DNA of 33,395 nt from an uncultured Oscillibacter sp. (GTDB lineage Bacteria > Bacillota > Clostridia > Oscillospirales > Oscillospiraceae). The translations under genes and the position numbers were made by a program. Under the pieces are notes generated by a model. It was not told the DNA's origin. It ran no database searches and was given only the letters and a program-made list of their open reading frames with translations. Where the stretch lies: NCBI GenBank assembly GCA_946551795.1, contig CAMNRF010000018.1, positions 1-33,395 on the forward strand, in the 5' to 3' direction. Of the stretch, positions 6,391-14,309 are shown in pieces (position 1 is the first letter of the stretch; every line of letters starts with the position of its first letter).

Positions 6391-7291
6391 ACAGATACAC
6401 CTGTATATGGGGCAGGCGCTCCAGCTCCCGGCGGAGGCACTCCAGAAACGCCCCGGTGAGCTCCGGCCTGCGGCGGGGGCCCAGGAGGTAGAAGATCCGC
6501 TCCTCCGGCGGCCCCTCTTCCAGCTCCAGAATCCGGATGTCCACCCGCCGGCGCATGGAGAGGGCCGCGGACATGGGCGCCGCCGCCCAGCTGTCCGCCC
6601 AGCTTCCCCGCCAGCTGAAAAACTGCTCCAGCAGGGACATCTGGTCCAGCACCGCCCGGGGCTGTGCCCCGCCGGAGAACCAGAAGCTGTGCCAGAGGTC
6701 GAACTCCGGGTTCCAGGGCAGCCGCAGCTCCCGGGAGGGGTCCAGCAGGGAGGGGTGCACCCGGGGCGGCAGCTCGCAGCCGCTCCCCGCCGCCAGCACC
6801 ATGGGCTCCCGGTAGGCGGGGATGGTCTCCACCTGGGGGTAGAACATATCGTCGGAGATCAGCGCGATGTCCAGCGTCCCCTCCGCTATGTACTGATACG
6901 CCTCCCAGGAGTGGCAGTTGTGGAAGGTCAGGGCGCAGGCGGGGTTCTCCTCCAGAAAGGCCCGGAATACGGCCGGCAGCAGGTAGGTGCTGACACTGCC
7001 CACGGACCCCACCCGCAGCGTCCGGCCCCGGTCCCGCCGGGCCACGTCCCGGGCCTCCTGCCACACCTGCCGCCATTTCTCCGCCACCTGGACGAAATCC
7101 TGCCCCTGCTCCGTCAGCTCCAGCCGCCGCTGGCCTCGCTTCCGCTCCAGCAGGACGCAGCCCAGCTCCTGTTCCAGTGCCCGGATGTGGCGGCTCACCG
7201 CCGGCTGGGTGATGTACAGCGTCTGGGCCGCGCCGGAGAGGCTTCCGGTCCGCACGGCGGCCAGAAATACCTCGATCTCCTGATGTGTCAT
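6389..7291 (-). CDS. LysR-family transcriptional regulator
   Basis: A 300-residue protein of standard LysR length. The N-terminal winged helix is clear (residues 1-60: EVFLAAVRTGSLSGAAQTLYITQPAVSRHIRALEQELG), and a periplasmic-binding-protein-like effector domain starts near TLRVGSVGSVSTYLLP (~91). The effector is unknown. It is divergent from the MATE exporter gene and separated from it by 110 nt that hold a perfect palindrome, so it probably controls that exporter and itself. ATG start with GGGGGCAGG upstream. The 3' end abuts the terminator at 6360-6390. Confidence 0.9.
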   Translation of the reverse strand: MTHQEIEVFLAAVRTGSLSGAAQTLYITQPAVSRHIRALEQELGCVLLERKRGQRRLELTEQGQDFVQVAEKWRQVWQEARDVARRDRGRTLRVGSVGSVSTYLLPAVFRAFLEENPACALTFHNCHSWEAYQYIAEGTLDIALISDDMFYPQVETIPAYREPMVLAAGSGCELPPRVHPSLLDPSRELRLPWNPEFDLWHSFWFSGGAQPRAVLDQMSLLEQFFSWRGSWADSWAAAPMSAALSMRRRVDIRILELEEGPPEERIFYLLGPRRRPELTGAFLECLRRELERLPHIQVYL

Positions 7292-7304
7292 GACCTGCCC
7301 CCTG

Positions 7305-7328
7305 AAATATAATAGAATTATTATATTT
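7305..7328. promoter_or_regulatory. AT-rich palindrome between lysR and MATE genes (candidate LysR operator)
   Basis: Perfect 10-bp arms AAATATAATA and TATTATATTT around GAAT, in otherwise GC-rich DNA, 14 nt upstream of the lysR start codon. It overlaps where the lysR -10 box would be. Assignment to this LysR protein is inferred from position. Confidence 0.6.
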
Positions 7329-7346
7329 TAATCCGGTTTTTGGCAT

Positions 7347-7375
7347 TTTACAAGGGGAGATTTTGCCGGTATACT
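7347..7375 (+). promoter_or_regulatory. Promoter of the MATE exporter gene
   Basis: TTTACA (7347-7352), 17-nt spacer, TATACT (7370-7375), 26 nt before the ATG. Confidence 0.75.
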
Positions 7376-7401
7376 GATGAAAATTCACCGGGAGGTGCGG
7401 T

Positions 7402-8745
7402 ATGACATCCACAGCCGATCTGACACAGGGGCCTATCCGGCGGCAGATGATCTCCCTGGCGCTGCCGCTGCTGGCCAGCAATATTTTGCAGCAGCTCTAC
7501 AACACGGTGGACGTGGCCATCGTGGGACGCTGCGTGGGGGAGGAGGCCTTCGCCGCCGTGGGGGTGGCCGGGTCCGTGATGAACCTCTTTCTGTTCCTCA
7601 TCACCGGCTGCTGCAACGGCGTGGGGGCCCTTTTCTCCCAGTCCCGGGGCGCCGGGGACGGCGGCGTCTTCCGAAGGGAGTTCTTTCTGGCCTCCGTCTT
7701 TGGCGGCGGGGCTTCCCTGGCCCTGGCAGCTTTGGCCGCCCTGGCCCTGCCGGTTCTCCTGACTGCCCTCCGGACGCCGCCGGAGATCGCGGACCCCGCC
7801 GCCGTCTATCTCCGGGTGATTTTTTTGGGATTTCTTCCGGCCTTTGCCTATCAGCTGGGGTTTGCCGTGCTGCGGTCCGTGGGGAACACGGCGGCGGCCC
7901 TGGGGTTCCTCATGGCCTCCATGGCGGCGAACCTGGCGCTGGACATCCTCTTTGTGGCCGGGTTTCACTGGGGCATCGCCGGGGCGGCCTGGGCCACGGT
8001 GCTGGCCCAGACGCTGGCGGCGGTCTGCTGCCAGGTCTATCTCCGGAGGCGGTTTTCGGACTTGGTGTTCCGCCGGGCGGACATGGGGTGCGACCCCCGG
8101 CTGCTGGGGAGGATCGCGCGGTTCAGCCTGGTGTCCGCCCTGCATATGTGCAGCCTGTACATCGGCAAGCTCCTGGTTCAGGGCACGGTGAACGGCCTGG
8201 GGGCCGGGGCCATCACCGCCTACACCGCCGCCACCCGGGTGGAGGGCTTCGCCAACTCCTTCGGGGACAGCGGCGCGGCCTCCATGTCCGTCTTCACCGG
8301 CCAGAATACCGGCGCCGGGGACGGCCGGCGGAGCCGGGCGGGCTTCTTCACCGGGGAGCGGCTGCTGGCGGCCCTGGGGCTGGTGATGTCCGCGCTGATG
8401 ATCGCGGGGGCCGTGCCGGCACTGTCCCTGGTGCTGCCGGAGGGCAGCGGGGAGGCGGTTTTGGCAGAGGCCCAGGGGTATCTCCGGCTGGTGGCCTGCT
8501 TCTACCTCTTCAACTTCCTGGGCAGTGGCATCGTGGGCTATTTCCAGGGCCGGGGACTGGTGAACCTGCCGGCCATGGGTGCCGCGGGGCACATCACGGT
8601 GCGGGTGGTTCTCTCCGCCCTGCTGGCGCCCCATATGGGCCTGCCCGCCGTGGCCCTGGCCACGGGCCTGGGCTGGGTGGGAGTGGTCTCCGTCTGGTCC
8701 TTCCCCCTGCGGCGGGACCTGCGGCGGGCCGCGTCACAGGGCTGA
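7402..8745 (+). CDS. MATE-family multidrug/toxin exporter
   Basis: A 447-residue polytopic membrane protein with about twelve helices, of the usual MATE length. It shows the N-terminal signature of the DinF/NorM-like clostridial group: GPIRRQMISLALPLLASNILQQLYNTVDVAIVGR, followed by GVAGSVMNLFLFLITG, and in the second half a matching NGLGAGAITAYTAATRVEGFANSFGDSGAAS repeat. It would export cationic compounds using a sodium or proton gradient; substrate unknown. ATG with GGGAGGTG 6 nt upstream, own promoter, and probable control by the divergent LysR protein. Confidence 0.9.
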   Translation: MTSTADLTQGPIRRQMISLALPLLASNILQQLYNTVDVAIVGRCVGEEAFAAVGVAGSVMNLFLFLITGCCNGVGALFSQSRGAGDGGVFRREFFLASVFGGGASLALAALAALALPVLLTALRTPPEIADPAAVYLRVIFLGFLPAFAYQLGFAVLRSVGNTAAALGFLMASMAANLALDILFVAGFHWGIAGAAWATVLAQTLAAVCCQVYLRRRFSDLVFRRADMGCDPRLLGRIARFSLVSALHMCSLYIGKLLVQGTVNGLGAGAITAYTAATRVEGFANSFGDSGAASMSVFTGQNTGAGDGRRSRAGFFTGERLLAALGLVMSALMIAGAVPALSLVLPEGSGEAVLAEAQGYLRLVACFYLFNFLGSGIVGYFQGRGLVNLPAMGAAGHITVRVVLSALLAPHMGLPAVALATGLGWVGVVSVWSFPLRRDLRRAASQG

Positions 8746-8753
8746 ATCGAAAA

Positions 8754-8782
8754 CAGGGCGCGCCGGTTTCCGGCGCGCCCTG
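8754..8782. terminator. Bidirectional terminator between MATE and M56 genes
   Basis: Perfect 13-bp GC-rich stem (8754-8766 with 8770-8782) with a TTT loop. On the minus strand it is followed by TTTTCG, so it best serves the M56 gene; the genes converge here. Confidence 0.75.
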
Positions 8783-8787
8783 CTGTG

Positions 8788-11748
8788 TCACGTGCTGTAC
8801 ATGGGGAGGGTCCCGTAGTATTTGGAGATGGTGGAGTCGTCCGTGACGTAGGGCCCCACATCCTTTGGGCCGTACCGCAGGAGAAAATAGTCCAGGTCGT
8901 GGAGGGCCTTGTACTCGTTGACGGCGTGCTCCATGGAGTGCTCTTCCTTCGCCAGCCGGGTCTCCTCCCGGAGATAGCCCAGGGCGGAGCGCAGGCTCTC
9001 GCTTTTGGCGGCGGCCGTCAGCTCATCCAATACTGCCACAAAGTCGTCCGCGGTATACTTGTTGTCGGTGACCACCGGGGTTCCGTATTTGGCGTAGAAC
9101 TGATCCTCGGTGAGCCCCTCCCTCCGGCAGATCTCCTCCATGTCCAGCTTCCCGTCATAGGCCCAGGCGAACTGGATCTCGCCCGTCTTGTCAAAGCAAT
9201 TCCAAAAAAGGTCCTCCGGGTTCTCCAGACGCGCAAAGATATTCCCCCACAGATACTGGTGCTCCCACCAGAGATTTGCCTCCTTTACCACCAGGTTCAG
9301 CCGCCGGGCGTGGGCCGGGTCCATGCCCGCCAGGGCCTCCTCCCGGGCCTTTAGGACCTGCTTCTCCGAGGGGGCGGGGGGGCTTTTTTCCAGCTCCGCT
9401 CTGGGGACGATGACCGCATGGCCCCGCACGCCCTCCGCCGTCCCCTCCGGGACCCGGACGAACAGGCGGTAGGTGCCCTCCTCCGCCGGAGGGGAGACCT
9501 GAAAGACGGAAGCACAGCGGAGCACGCCGTCCGTGCGGCGGCTGGATACGGAGTAGTAAGAGCGGTTGGCGGGGTCCTCCTGTCCTCTGGCAAAGCCCAC
9601 CTGGAGGGATTCCCCCGTCCGGGCGGAGACGCTGTACCGGATCTGGTCACCGTAGTGCAGCTCATACTCCCCCAGCCACCAGACGCCGCCCTGCGCCGGA
9701 CCCAGGCGGGGGATATTCAGCTCTCTGACGACGATTCCCCCGGAGGAGGTGTCCGCGGTCTGGGCCCCGTCGCCGGGGTCCTCCAGGTCCGCCAGCAGGG
9801 CCTCCGCCTCCTCCCTGGACATGGGGGAGACCGCCGTGATGGCGCCCTCGGCGTCCCGGGTGACCTTGAGGTCCACCGTGCCCTGGGGATTCACGGCCAG
9901 CGTGACAAAGGAGCTGTCATTTGCCCGCTGGTCCAGAAAGACCCGCGCCAACTGGCCCTGGTAGCGGTACTCCGCGCCGTTTTTGACGATGCCGTGGGCG
10001 GCGTACTCCCGGACCTGCCGGGCCTCCAGCTCCGCCTTCACGGCCTCCAGCTCCTGATCCCGGTCCAGGGCCCCCAGCAGCATGGAGGCGAAGTTCAGCC
10101 GTCCGTCCGTCTGTGCTCTGGCCAGCCAGGTCTCCAGTTCCCCCTGGCCCATGTGGTCCGTCAGCAGGGAGAAGGGGGCGATGTCCCGGGCCTCGTAGGC
10201 CCTCTCCGCCAGACGCGGGATCAGGGGGCTGTCCGGCTCTAGCTGCTTGAGGGCCACGGAGAGGAAATTGATGGCGTCGTCGCTCCGGAGCCGCTCCAGC
10301 ATGGCCTCCTGGGCCGCCTCGTCCAGCAGGGCGAACACCGCCCCGAACTGGGGGAGGGCCTCCTGGCTGTAATACCGCTCCGCCAGGGCGGCGGGGTCGG
10401 CGCCCCGGATGTTCCGCACGCTGACCACCAGCGGGCGGGTGATGGGAAGGGCCTGCTCCTCGGACCGAAGGCGGCCCAGCAATGTGGACAGAGCCGCCAT
10501 GGCCGTCCGGTCTCCGATCACACTCTTGCAGGCGTCGGCAAAATAGACGGTGATGGTGCCGCCTCCCGGCAGGGAGGCTCCGGCGCTGGCATAGCCTCCC
10601 GCCGGCTCGCCGATGTTCCAGGCCAGCTCAATGAGATACGGCTCCTGGTAATAGCACTCCTGGGTGTAGAAGGACGCGGAGGAATCGGCGCTTGCGAAGG
10701 CGCCGTCCCGGGCGGGGCCGCCGTAGGCCCCCGCCGCCGCCGCGCCCGCCGCCACGGCAATGGTCAGAACCAGGGACAGCGCGGCCGCCGCCCGGGTGGT
10801 CTTTTTGAAATTCATGATGGCTGTCAGCCTCTCTTTCAGCAGTTTTCCGTCCTCGCTCAGCGTCGCCGAGCCGAAGGGCGCTCCCTGGGGCCCGCCGGCC
10901 TCCGCGGCCCGGAGCAGCATGTCCCCGTAGGCCCGCCGCTCCGGGCCGTCCAGGGCGCGGAGGACCGACTCGTCGCAGGCCAGCTCGCAGGCCCGGCCGA
11001 TTTTCCGGGCCATCAGCCACACCAGGGGGTTGAACCAGTGGAGGCACACCGCCGCCTGCACCAGCCACTTGCAGGCCAGGTCCCGCCGGCGGCAGTGGGT
11101 CAGCTCGTGGAGGAGCGTGTACCGGAGGTCCCGCTCCGGCAGGTCCGGGGTGGTCAGGACGATCCGGGGGTGGAGGAGGCCCAGCAGCATGGGGGAGGAG
11201 GCCGCGGGGTTGACGCACAGCTCCACGGGCCGCCTCACTCCCGCCTCCGCCCCGATCCGGGCCAGGCGGTCCAGCAGGGCGGGGTCGGAGACCTCCCGGC
11301 ACCCGGCCCGGAGGGACCGGGAGAAGTCCTGGTAGACGGTGATCTTCCGTACCAGCAGGATCAGCGCGCCCCCCAGCCAGACGGCGGAGAGGATGTCCCA
11401 GGGGTCCGGAGCGGTCTCCACCGGCGCCGGCTCCGCGGGAACACCGGTTGGGCGGAGCACCTCGCCGCCGTCCCCGGCGGGAGCCGGGAGATCGGGGAGG
11501 GTATCGTCCATCACCGGGGCGGAGATAACCGGCGGGGACGCCGGGCCGGCCTGCCGGAACAGCGCGTCCACCGGGCTCCCCTCCGGAGAGAGGGGCAGCA
11601 GCAGCCGGGCCACCGCCGCCAGCCAGATGTAGTACTGCCACCGCCTGCTGAGGCGGTCTTTCACCAGCGGCCCGCACAGCAGCAGCGCCAGGATCACCCC
11701 GGAGCCGGAGACGGACAGGGACAGCACGGTCTTGAAGACGCCGCTCAT
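8788..11748 (-). CDS. Very long M56-family (BlaR1/MecR1-like) membrane metallopeptidase with novel sensor region
   Basis: A 986-residue protein. Residues ~1-320 are an M56 peptidase: N-terminal helices, a loop rich in Pro/Ala, a zinc motif HELTH (214-218), and downstream FNPLVWLMARKIGRACELACDESVL with the third zinc ligand region. A membrane helix near 315-340 (AAALSLVLTIAVAAGAAAAG) is followed by about 640 residues predicted to be outside the cell. In BlaR1 this part is a ~250-residue penicillin-binding domain; I see no SxxK...KTG arrangement here, so the signal may not be a beta-lactam. The ATGA overlap with the BlaI-type gene indicates translational coupling and a shared pathway in which the peptidase relieves repression. 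Family firm; ligand unknown. Confidence 0.85.
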   Translation of the reverse strand: MSGVFKTVLSLSVSGSGVILALLLCGPLVKDRLSRRWQYYIWLAAVARLLLPLSPEGSPVDALFRQAGPASPPVISAPVMDDTLPDLPAPAGDGGEVLRPTGVPAEPAPVETAPDPWDILSAVWLGGALILLVRKITVYQDFSRSLRAGCREVSDPALLDRLARIGAEAGVRRPVELCVNPAASSPMLLGLLHPRIVLTTPDLPERDLRYTLLHELTHCRRRDLACKWLVQAAVCLHWFNPLVWLMARKIGRACELACDESVLRALDGPERRAYGDMLLRAAEAGGPQGAPFGSATLSEDGKLLKERLTAIMNFKKTTRAAAALSLVLTIAVAAGAAAAGAYGGPARDGAFASADSSASFYTQECYYQEPYLIELAWNIGEPAGGYASAGASLPGGGTITVYFADACKSVIGDRTAMAALSTLLGRLRSEEQALPITRPLVVSVRNIRGADPAALAERYYSQEALPQFGAVFALLDEAAQEAMLERLRSDDAINFLSVALKQLEPDSPLIPRLAERAYEARDIAPFSLLTDHMGQGELETWLARAQTDGRLNFASMLLGALDRDQELEAVKAELEARQVREYAAHGIVKNGAEYRYQGQLARVFLDQRANDSSFVTLAVNPQGTVDLKVTRDAEGAITAVSPMSREEAEALLADLEDPGDGAQTADTSSGGIVVRELNIPRLGPAQGGVWWLGEYELHYGDQIRYSVSARTGESLQVGFARGQEDPANRSYYSVSSRRTDGVLRCASVFQVSPPAEEGTYRLFVRVPEGTAEGVRGHAVIVPRAELEKSPPAPSEKQVLKAREEALAGMDPAHARRLNLVVKEANLWWEHQYLWGNIFARLENPEDLFWNCFDKTGEIQFAWAYDGKLDMEEICRREGLTEDQFYAKYGTPVVTDNKYTADDFVAVLDELTAAAKSESLRSALGYLREETRLAKEEHSMEHAVNEYKALHDLDYFLLRYGPKDVGPYVTDDSTISKYYGTLPMYST

Positions 11749-12119
11749 GGCTCCCCGTCCTCCCAGAACTGCCTCAGCTCCTCGTAGTCCTTGGCGGACA
11801 GGGCCTCCCGCTGGATCAGGGCGGCCACCAGGTCCCTGGCGCTGCCCTGGTAGAGCCTGTTCACCAGGGACTGGGTCTGGGCCGCCTGGTAGTCCGCCTG
11901 GGACACCACGGCGGTGTACTCGTTGCGCCGGCCGATTTTGCCCACCTTCAAATACCCCTTGTCCACCAGGCGGGACAGCAGGGTGATGACAGTGTTTTTC
12001 TGCCAGGCGCGGCCCGTCCCGGCCAGTTCTTCCATGATGCGGGCATAGAGGGCGGTGCCGCCGCTGGACCAGATGATCTTCATCAGCTCCAGCTCAGAGT
12101 CAGAGATTTGCTGCTGCAT
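11745..12119 (-). CDS. BlaI/MecI-family transcriptional repressor
   Basis: A 124-residue winged-helix repressor, the normal length for BlaI/MecI. It begins ISDSELELMKIIWSSGG, has the recognition region AWQKNTVITLLSRLVDKGYL, and a C-terminal dimerisation helix region (LVAALIQREALSAKDYEEL). ATG at 12119 with AAAGGAGG 9 nt upstream. It is first in the operon, overlaps the M56 gene by 4 nt, and sits just downstream of a promoter carrying TACA/TGTA dyads like known BlaI operators, so autorepression is very likely. In the classic system the partner peptidase triggers cleavage of the repressor. Confidence 0.92.
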   Translation of the reverse strand: MQQQISDSELELMKIIWSSGGTALYARIMEELAGTGRAWQKNTVITLLSRLVDKGYLKVGKIGRRNEYTAVVSQADYQAAQTQSLVNRLYQGSARDLVAALIQREALSAKDYEELRQFWEDGEP

Positions 12120-12137
12120 GGAACCAGACCTCCTTTG

Positions 12138-12198
12138 GACTACAAGGTGTAGTCTTGAAATCTGCTGTTATGATAACAGCATGTAGTCCAATTGTCAA
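12138..12198 (-). promoter_or_regulatory. blaI-type promoter with operators
   Basis: Minus-strand TTGACA (12193-12198), 17-nt spacer, TATCAT (12170-12175). A perfect dyad GACTACA-AGG-TGTAGTC at 12138-12154 lies just after the transcript start and resembles the TACA-n-TGTA BlaI/MecI box. A half-site GACTACAT lies in the spacer. A second perfect dyad GCTGTTAT-G-ATAACAGC (12164-12180) overlaps the -10. Confidence 0.8.
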
Positions 12199-12237
12199 GA
12201 GGGGAAGGGGAAAAATTTTCCGGGTCCCCCGGTGAAT

Positions 12238-12278
12238 AAAAAGAGGGCCGGAGGGTCTCATGACCCTCCGGCCCTCTT
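12238..12278 (-). terminator. Terminator upstream of blaI, ending the two-component operon
   Basis: Perfect 17-bp stem (12241-12257 with 12262-12278) and TCAT loop; on the minus strand it runs into TTTTTATTC. It insulates blaI from the LytTR/kinase operon. Confidence 0.8.
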
Positions 12279-12281
12279 GCG

Positions 12282-12448
12282 CTTAGGCATTGTTTGAAAA
12301 ATGTCAAAACGCCCAATCGGCGGATTTTTTCCGCTGTGCTGCGTTAAAAATTCTTGAAATACACAGAGTATTCCTGGGAATTTTTGCCTTGCCCAGCGGG
12401 AAAATCTCTCGCCGTGTGCATTTCGCCATTTAACAAACAAGGCCTAGG
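12282..12448. mobile_element. Second MITE-like element (167 bp) with terminal inverted repeats
   Basis: The ends form 22-bp inverted repeats with 18 matches (CTTAGGCATTGTTTG at 12282 against the complement CCTAGGCCTTGTTTG at 12448). The interior also pairs with itself (12316-12334 with 12400-12420; AAAAATTC with GAATTTTT around 12350-12388), so the whole element folds as one long imperfect hairpin. No coding frame. Its right end overlaps the stop codon of the 12444-12947 gene. Confidence 0.6.
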
Positions 12449-12947
12449 AGAAGTCGGCGTGCTGCCGGCGGTAGGTGTCGTTGTCCTTTTGGGCCAGCTC
12501 CCGGTCCACCTGGGCCAGCTGCCGCTCCAGTTCCCTGGCGCGGGTCTCGTCCGTCTCCGTGCGGAGGCGGCCCTCCAGCTGTTCCCGGCGCTCTTTCAGC
12601 CGCCGGATATCCCGGTCCACCCTGCCGGTGTCGCAGGTGCACTTCTCCGCGTCCCTGCCGGGGGCAGGGGCCTCCGGCACCTCCGGCGGCCGGGATTCTG
12701 CGTCCTCCGGCAGGTCCTCCGCCGCCTTCGGCGCGGGATCGTCGAAGAAGATCTTCGGACTGCCGTCCTCGTCCCTCCCCATCCAGTACAGGCCGCAGGG
12801 TGTGTGGGCCTCCTCCGGGACGTACTGGTCCCGCGCGGGAGCCGCCGGGGCGGTCCGGGGCTCCTCCTGCCGGGGAGCCTGTACGGCGGAGGGCTCCCGG
12901 ACGCCCGCGGGGGCGGGGGAGTGGATTGTGCCGGAAATCGGTTCCAT
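12444..12947 (-). CDS. Proline-rich protein with C-terminal coiled coil, function unknown
   Basis: A 167-residue protein that I cannot assign with confidence. The first ~110 residues are Pro/Ala/Glu-rich and probably disordered, with an embedded CGLYWMGRDEDGSPKIFFDDP segment. There is a CTCDTG pair of cysteines (~102-104), then a coiled coil (VDRDIRRLKERREQLEGRL to QVDRELAQKD) and the ending DTYRRQHADFS. FlxA-like small coiled-coil proteins are a possible comparison. A longer frame opens with TTG at 13010, but ATG at 12947 has AAGGAG 10 nt upstream and is preferred. It follows the histidine kinase gene in the same operon. Its TAG stop lies inside the terminal repeat of the MITE-like element. 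Confidence 0.7.
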   Translation of the reverse strand: MEPISGTIHSPAPAGVREPSAVQAPRQEEPRTAPAAPARDQYVPEEAHTPCGLYWMGRDEDGSPKIFFDDPAPKAAEDLPEDAESRPPEVPEAPAPGRDAEKCTCDTGRVDRDIRRLKERREQLEGRLRTETDETRARELERQLAQVDRELAQKDNDTYRRQHADFS

Positions 12948-13006
12948 GGCTGTCGCTCCTTCCATATTGATCTGTGGGACCAGTTTCCCTCTTTCCGGCG
13001 GGGATT

Positions 13007-14308
13007 TCAAGGGGTTTGCTCCGAACTGCCGTCCGGCGGACCTGAGATGTTCAGCAGCACGTGGAGGCGGAAACAGCCGTCCTCCTTTTCCGCCAGCACG
13101 GCCCCGCGGTACTTCTCCGCCGCCGCCCTGATATTGCGGAGGCCGGTGCCCATGGGCGGAAGGGGGCCGGGGGCGCAGGTGTTCTCAAAGGACAGCCGGC
13201 AGAAGCTCCCCTGGCGCTGGCCGGTGATCCGCAGGGACCCGGGCTCCGGCGTCTCCAGGCAGGCCCGGACGGCGTTGTCCAGGGCGTTGGCGAAGATGAC
13301 GCACAGGTCGAAGTCGTCCACGCCGCTCTCCCGGGGCCAGAGCAGGGAGACCTCCGCCTCCACGCCCCGGGCCTGGGCGTCCGCCAGCTTGTCCGCCAGC
13401 AGGATGTCGATGACGGCGCTGCCGGTGCGGAAGGCGGGGGACAGGGCCTCCGCCGCGGTTCGCAGGGACGCCAGATAGGCGGCGGCCTCCGCCGTCTCGC
13501 CGGCGCGCAGCAGCCCCTCCAGCACGGTGAGGTGGTGGTTCCAGTCGTGGCGGAGGGAGCGGGTCCGCTCCTCCCGGGCCCGGGCGTCCCGGATATAGGT
13601 CCGCTGGGCCCGGGCCGCCTGGGACAGGGCATCCAGCGCCGCCTGGGCCCGCTGTCCCTGGCAGGCACGGCGGTAGGCGTGCAGGGTGCACAGCAGAGCA
13701 CTGAGGCCCAGGACCTGGAGAGCCAGCAGGCCCAGGTGCTTTCCCGGTTCCGCCGGGGCGGGGACAGACAGGCGGCCGTAGACGGTCTGGGTGAAAAAGA
13801 CCTCCGCGGCGAAGAAGAATACGCTGGTCAGCAGGGGGAGCCGGAGATAGGGGGCCGGCTCCTCCTGTGGAGGGAGACACTTCAGGATAAGCCGGCAGCT
13901 GCCCCAGCACAGGGCAAAGGCCAGCAGGACGGCCAGGATGACCAGCGGATACAGAAGAGGCGTGCCCGTTATCCCGATAAAGGCGATGCACTCCAGGGAC
14001 CCGACAATGCCGGAGGAGAGCTGAGAGGTGTAGACCGCCAGCACCGCCGCGGCGCAGGAGAGAGACCGGGAGCTCTTCAGCGCCAGACGGCTGAAGGCGA
14101 AGAGGGCCAGCAGCTCCCCGGCCGCGGCGAAAGCCTCGCCCAGGGCGAGAGCGTGGGAGACCGCGTCTACGGCGCAGAGAAACAGGAGATACCCGGCAAA
14201 ATACCGGCGTTTGGCGGGTTTCCCCGACAGGCGGCAGGTAAACGCGATGTGGGCGGCCACCAGAGCGGCCAGGGTCAGACCCTCCAGAAGCAGGCTGAAC
14301 CAGTCCAT
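13007..14308 (-). CDS. GHKL-type sensor histidine kinase (AgrC/LytS-like)
   Basis: A 433-residue membrane kinase. About six hydrophobic helices (residues 1-215) form the sensor. A linker coiled coil leads to the phosphoacceptor motif LRHDWNHHL (His254), a DHp region, an N box NALDNAV, and a G box GTGLRNI. This is the HPK10 arrangement typical of AgrC-like sensors that pair with LytTR regulators and often detect peptides. It lies 1 nt after the response regulator gene, on the same transcript. The signal is unknown and no small peptide precursor gene was recognised nearby. Confidence 0.9.
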   Translation of the reverse strand: MDWFSLLLEGLTLAALVAAHIAFTCRLSGKPAKRRYFAGYLLFLCAVDAVSHALALGEAFAAAGELLALFAFSRLALKSSRSLSCAAAVLAVYTSQLSSGIVGSLECIAFIGITGTPLLYPLVILAVLLAFALCWGSCRLILKCLPPQEEPAPYLRLPLLTSVFFFAAEVFFTQTVYGRLSVPAPAEPGKHLGLLALQVLGLSALLCTLHAYRRACQGQRAQAALDALSQAARAQRTYIRDARAREERTRSLRHDWNHHLTVLEGLLRAGETAEAAAYLASLRTAAEALSPAFRTGSAVIDILLADKLADAQARGVEAEVSLLWPRESGVDDFDLCVIFANALDNAVRACLETPEPGSLRITGQRQGSFCRLSFENTCAPGPLPPMGTGLRNIRAAAEKYRGAVLAEKEDGCFRLHVLLNISGPPDGSSEQTP

Positions 14309-14309
14309 A

